This document shows, piece after piece, positions 60,085 to 64,000 of a DNA stretch of 64,000 nt; the first letter of the stretch is position 1; each line of letters opens with the position of its first letter. Under the pieces are notes generated by a model. That model saw nothing but the letters and a program-made list of their open reading frames with translations. It made no database searches and was not told the origin of the DNA. A program made the position numbers and the translations under genes. Source of the stretch: Odobenus rosmarus divergens (lineage: Eukaryota; Chordata; Mammalia; Carnivora; Odobenidae). The stretch is from positions 2,272,392 through 2,336,391 of the forward strand of contig NW_004450303.1 of NCBI RefSeq assembly GCF_000321225.1, in the 5' to 3' direction.

Positions 60085-60655
60085 TACTCTGAGCTAACTC
60101 TTGCAAGATCTTAATAGGTTTGGATTGATAGACATCCAAGAAGTTATTGATTATAAGGACTGATATCCTTCTAAAATTCATGTTTGTCCAGTAAAATTAT
60201 CCCATATGTTTTCCTTCCTTTTCCAGTGGATTTCTAAATGTCAGGAATTCCTATCTTCATGAGCTGAGACATAATGAGTCTCCAAATCTTCTAGTTTACA
60301 AGGCTCTCTTTCTCATACATTGTTTCAGGGAAACTTGGGGAAACCCAGGGAGACAGTCAAACCCTAAATATCATTCCTTTTCTATCAGGCGGGGACACTG
60401 AGACCAAAACACCCATTCGTCCCTGAAGGTATCAGAACGAGTAAATGAGAGAACTAGAACTTAGAACCTAGAACTCTAATGTTCTCAGTATTGCTCCACC
60501 ATGTTACCTTCTCCATGTTACACGGTGTTGATTAAGGATCACACACTTCCATAAAGCGGACTGATGAGCAGCAGTGGTCATTTGAAGCTGAGATCTCAGC
60601 TGAAGAGGGTAGGGCTGGAACAACTCTTGCCTTAGCTTGAGCTTGGCCCTAAGGA
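60085..60655. other. Unassigned, no gene seen
   Basis: No repeat or gene recognised. Confidence 0.4.
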
Positions 60656-60671
60656 TTTAAATCATGGCTGA

Positions 60672-60894
60672 GGGCGCCTGGGTGGCTCAGTCATTAAGCG
60701 TCTGCTTTTGGCTCAGGTCATGATCCCAGGGTCCTGGGATCGAGTCCCGCATCGGGCTCCCTGCTCCTTGGAGCCTGCTTCTCCCTCTGCCTCTCTCTCT
60801 CTCTCTCTCTCTCTCCCTCTCTCTCCCTCTCTCTCTATCTCTCCGTCTCTCATGAATAAATAAATAAAATATTAAAAAAAAAAAGAAAAAAAAA
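60672..60894 (+). mobile_element. CAN-SINE, sense, expanded CT repeat
   Basis: 'gggcgcctgggtggctcagt', 'cattaagcgtctgcttttgg', then an expanded CT repeat at 60796-60850 and an 'aataaataaataaaatatta' tail. The TSD taaatcatggctga is perfect at 60658-60671 and 60895-60908. Confidence 0.97.
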
Positions 60895-60909
60895 TAAATC
60901 ATGGCTGAA

Positions 60910-63900
60910 CATCTGACTGGGGTACAAGGGGAAGGATGCTGAGGATGGAAGAAGCTAGGCCCAGCCGGACTCTGGGCAGTGTTAGTGGCACTCAGGGTTA
61001 CAAAGCGTTTTCAAAGTAACTCTGAAATATTTTTTAAAGTGATAAAATCTCCTCTCTCCTTCCATTTATATCTCATTGTCTAGAACCCAGTGATATGGTC
61101 ACCTCTGGCTTGAAGGCAGGCTGAGAAATGTAGTATTTTAGTTAGCTATAATGTCTCTCAGCTGAAAAAAAGTTGGAATATTTTTACAAGGGAAGGTAGG
61201 GATAGGTAATATTTGAAGGCAATTAAGAGTTTCTACTACAGCTTGCTTCTTGAACATATTCCCCTAATCTTATTCCCTATGCAACCCCCTCTCCTTCCCC
61301 ACCCTCTTTCGCACACTGCATTTAGAAAAAGACCCTACTGCTAGCAAGCCAGAGGCCTTACAGAGCAGAAAAGATGAGTATGGTTGAATCTGAGTCAAAC
61401 TAGGGATTTTGGTGCTATGATTATTTTACCTTATTATCAATGTCATTTATGTCATCAACAATAAAACTTACTGGGTACTTAGAATGTGTAGGGGAAAATA
61501 CCAGACGTGTTAGGAAATATAATATAGGGTTCCACTTTCTAACCTTGACTTTCTCATTTAGGGGAGACACTGTTTCCGTAGATAAATTTTCCATAGAAAG
61601 ATGCTGCGTCAAGAACTGTAAAGAACCTGAGATTTTCCCCTACTTGTAAGCTAACAAGCCATACTCCTATGGTGTCATGGGTGCTGCCATAAGGCTCCAG
61701 GGTCAGAGATAAAGGACTTTATTATAGCAATAATCAGAGCATCAATCTTTACTCATGCAAGTTCCCCAGGCCCCAGAGAGGAACACTGAGCTTAAGGAAG
61801 CAGAGTCTTTTATAATGGGCAGTAAGCATGCCTGCTCTTTTCCCCAGAAGGAAGCACTGCCTCTATATTCCAAGGCTATTTGCTATATAATAACATCCTA
61901 TAAATACAGTCCATCCAGAACAAGGGTGGTGAGTGTCTGTGCTTGCAAGATGTTCAGAAACATGACAGACCAGGGGTAATTGTCTCTCATCAGATAGAAG
62001 GCAGAGCATGCCAAGTGCCAGCCAAATACCGGAAACACTAAATATTATTGGTGTGCCCCTTACAGGTGAGAAGCGAGCACTAGGGACTGTGAAATCTGGG
62101 AAAGCAGCTGGACTTTGAAAGGAAGGGAGAACCTGGACCAAAAGAGGAGAGAGAACTTCTACGTATGCATTCAGGTGTGGAGACAGGAATGTGACGACAT
62201 GTTTGCAAACCCACAAAAGACCAGCTTGCTTGAAAAGACCATGGTTCATTTAGGAAACCTGTGGGAGGTTGGAACTGGTCTCTGGAGGGCCTGGAATGCC
62301 CAAGAAACTTCTCTACAGTAATGAGGAGGGACAGTAACGGTGCTAACTGGCCACATGGCATAGGATGGGCCAGAGTGGAGGCGATTAGAGACAAGGCAAA
62401 GAGACCACCAGGAGCTTAGTGCAGCAGCCTAGGCATGAAATACTGAATACTTGAATGTTTGCCACCTGGCAGGAGGACACACCTGTATTTATTCAATTTT
62501 GTTTCCTTTACTGTAGAGCATCAAGGCAAATTTTCTAGGTCACTTTGCATTGTAAGGATTGATCTATAGCGTCATTCATAACTCGATTACTTTAAGTGGC
62601 ATTTTCATAGACTTTCTCATTCAAGAGGGTGTCATCCGAGTGTGCTTGGTGCTGGATTCTCTCATGTATTTTGGGATCAGGCCATTCCCTGGGGTCAGGG
62701 GTCAGGTCCAAAGGAGTTCGGGGGATCCTTCCTGGCCAGCATCAGGGAGGGCTCCGGTGTGGGGACAGACTGATAAAAGTGACATCTGTCGTACAGGGGC
62801 GACCAGTTACAATATCAGCTCTGTCCTCCCAAATTGGAGGGCACTAACAAGCAAATGTGTTGAAGAGCAGGGTCCCCTTGATAAAATAAGCGCTTAACCT
62901 CCAAATCTTTAACCCTTGGGTTGGAGATTGAAATTCTGTGTCGTGTACTGGTTTCTTATTATTCTTAGTAATAGTCTTGGCTCCTTGAACTTGTTGCAAG
63001 CAACATGAGCAAATCTCACACCTGCCTCTCCACAGATGAATGAAATGCCACCTTAAATGTTCCCTGGGCTCACATCATCTTCTGGGGGCCTCCCACAATC
63101 CTGGGTCCTCAGCAGTTCTGTAGTGAGGCCAGTAGAACATCAGTGAAGGCTTCGGCAGACCACCCTGTAAGCCATCTCCTAAATATTTTTAACAGAGCCC
63201 ATGGCTGACAGGAGTCAAATTTTATGTATTAAGAGCGTATTAAAAACACAGCATTTCCAATAATTTATTATGCACATGCTCATAAACACATTACACTTGT
63301 CACGGAACGTATACTTGTTGTAGACCTTCCTGAGGGAAATAAATAACACTTAACCTAACGAGAAGGCAGATGTCAAGTGCACCAGGGTTCCAACATCGAA
63401 GCAATATCATGATTGGCAATCTTTTAATAGGAAATCCCCTGACCATTGGCCACCTGGGGTGTGTGGGCCCCCAGTTGGAAACCACTGAACTTGGCAAAGG
63501 AGCAATGATCCCTATGGCCTTACTCAGGCCCATCATTAAACTGTTCCCTGAAAGTGAGCCTGGAAGTTTTCACAGCCGGTGACCAATGTAAGCCTTCAGA
63601 GTGAACTGGAGTGCATGATGCGGGCTCATGTCAAGAAAAGCAATCTGTCATAAGTGAAAAAAACCATCAAGGTGCCAAATTATTGACAGAAAATTACCAA
63701 ACCCAACGCATTGTGTCTGACTGTGGATACCACACTTGGGGAGGAATATAAGCCCAAAAATGTGATAAGTCACAGGAGATACATTCAGCCAGGTTGGTGA
63801 GGGGACACAAAACCATGCCACATTAGGAATGATCAAAGAAACAGGATCTATGTGGATAGGAGAAGACTCGAGAGTACATACTAACTCAAATACTCAAATA

Positions 63901-64000
63901 CTCCTCAAATACTTTGAAGGGTTGTCAAGAAGAAGATTCTCCCAGGGGCACAGGAGGTAGACACCTGTGATTAAGGGGGAACACCATGAAAACGGATTTA
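60910..64000. other. Unassigned 3.1 kb to window end
   Basis: No transposon family, retrocopy or exon is recognised. Overlapping frames at 61863-62249 (minus) and 62080-62394 (minus), and at 62559-62897 and 62629-62847 (plus), lack any motif. GC content is slightly higher than in the AT-rich L1 blocks. A local triplication of 'aaatactc' units lies at about 63888-63912 ('tcaaatactcaaatactcct', then 'caaatact'). Confidence 0.4.

Noticed and set aside
61863..62394. Overlapping 128- and 104-codon minus-strand frames
   Set aside because: Different registers over the same DNA, no motif and no exon evidence.

Overview
The window is nuclear DNA from a carnivoran mammal, most likely an arctoid caniform (bear, seal or mustelid group). 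The main evidence is about two dozen tRNA-derived CAN-SINEs, with a head close to GGCGCCTGGGTGGCTCAG, a (CT)n stretch and an AAATAAATAAAATCTT tail. They differ from the dog SINEC_Cf head and from the felid form. The L1 3' ends are also carnivore-type. I found no intact multi-exon protein-coding gene, no RNA gene, no CRISPR array and no prokaryotic or viral system. This looks like intergenic or deep intronic sequence made largely of transposable elements.

Layout. 1-10.7 kb is mostly unassigned sequence with L1 3'-end fragments at 1.2-1.8 and 6.5-7.4 kb and SINEs at 1.8 and 4.9 kb. A near full-length ancient L1 in minus orientation fills 10.7-17.3 kb. 17.5-35 kb is a mosaic of SINEs, MIR and L2 remnants, an ERVL-MaLR-type LTR (25.1 kb), a palindromic MER-type DNA transposon (22.7 kb), a MER5-like element (31.8 kb), pyrimidine microsatellites (27.3 and 29.6 kb) and apparently unique sequence. 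A carnivore L1 with a 5' inversion lies at 35.2-35.8 kb. A second long minus-strand L1 fills 36.1-42.2 kb and contains a 5'-truncated ARMC2-like processed retrocopy whose remaining reading frame is open. A third L1 ORF2 piece lies at 46.0-48.4 kb and carries two SINEs.

48.55-51.07 kb is the most layered locus. A hAT transposase remnant was interrupted by a SINE, that SINE's tail by an RPL21 processed pseudogene, and the RPL21 copy by another SINE. Each of these three steps is dated by its own target-site duplication (TSD). 52.5-55.2 kb is unassigned and holds the longest antisense reading frame that is not explained by a repeat. 56.24-60.08 kb is a Tigger2-like (pogo) DNA transposon with a decayed transposase, interrupted by an L1 3' end. 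60.1-64 kb is one SINE and unassigned sequence.

The gene-like parts do not form a pathway. They are retrocopies (ARMC2, RPL21) and transposon genes (L1 ORF1/ORF2, hAT and Tigger transposases), almost all broken. The strongest results are the nested insertion history at 48.5-51.1 kb, the open ARMC2-like retrocopy and the twin-primed L1. No previously undescribed functional system was found. Family names come from sequence recognition, not database searches, and boundaries without TSDs are approximate.
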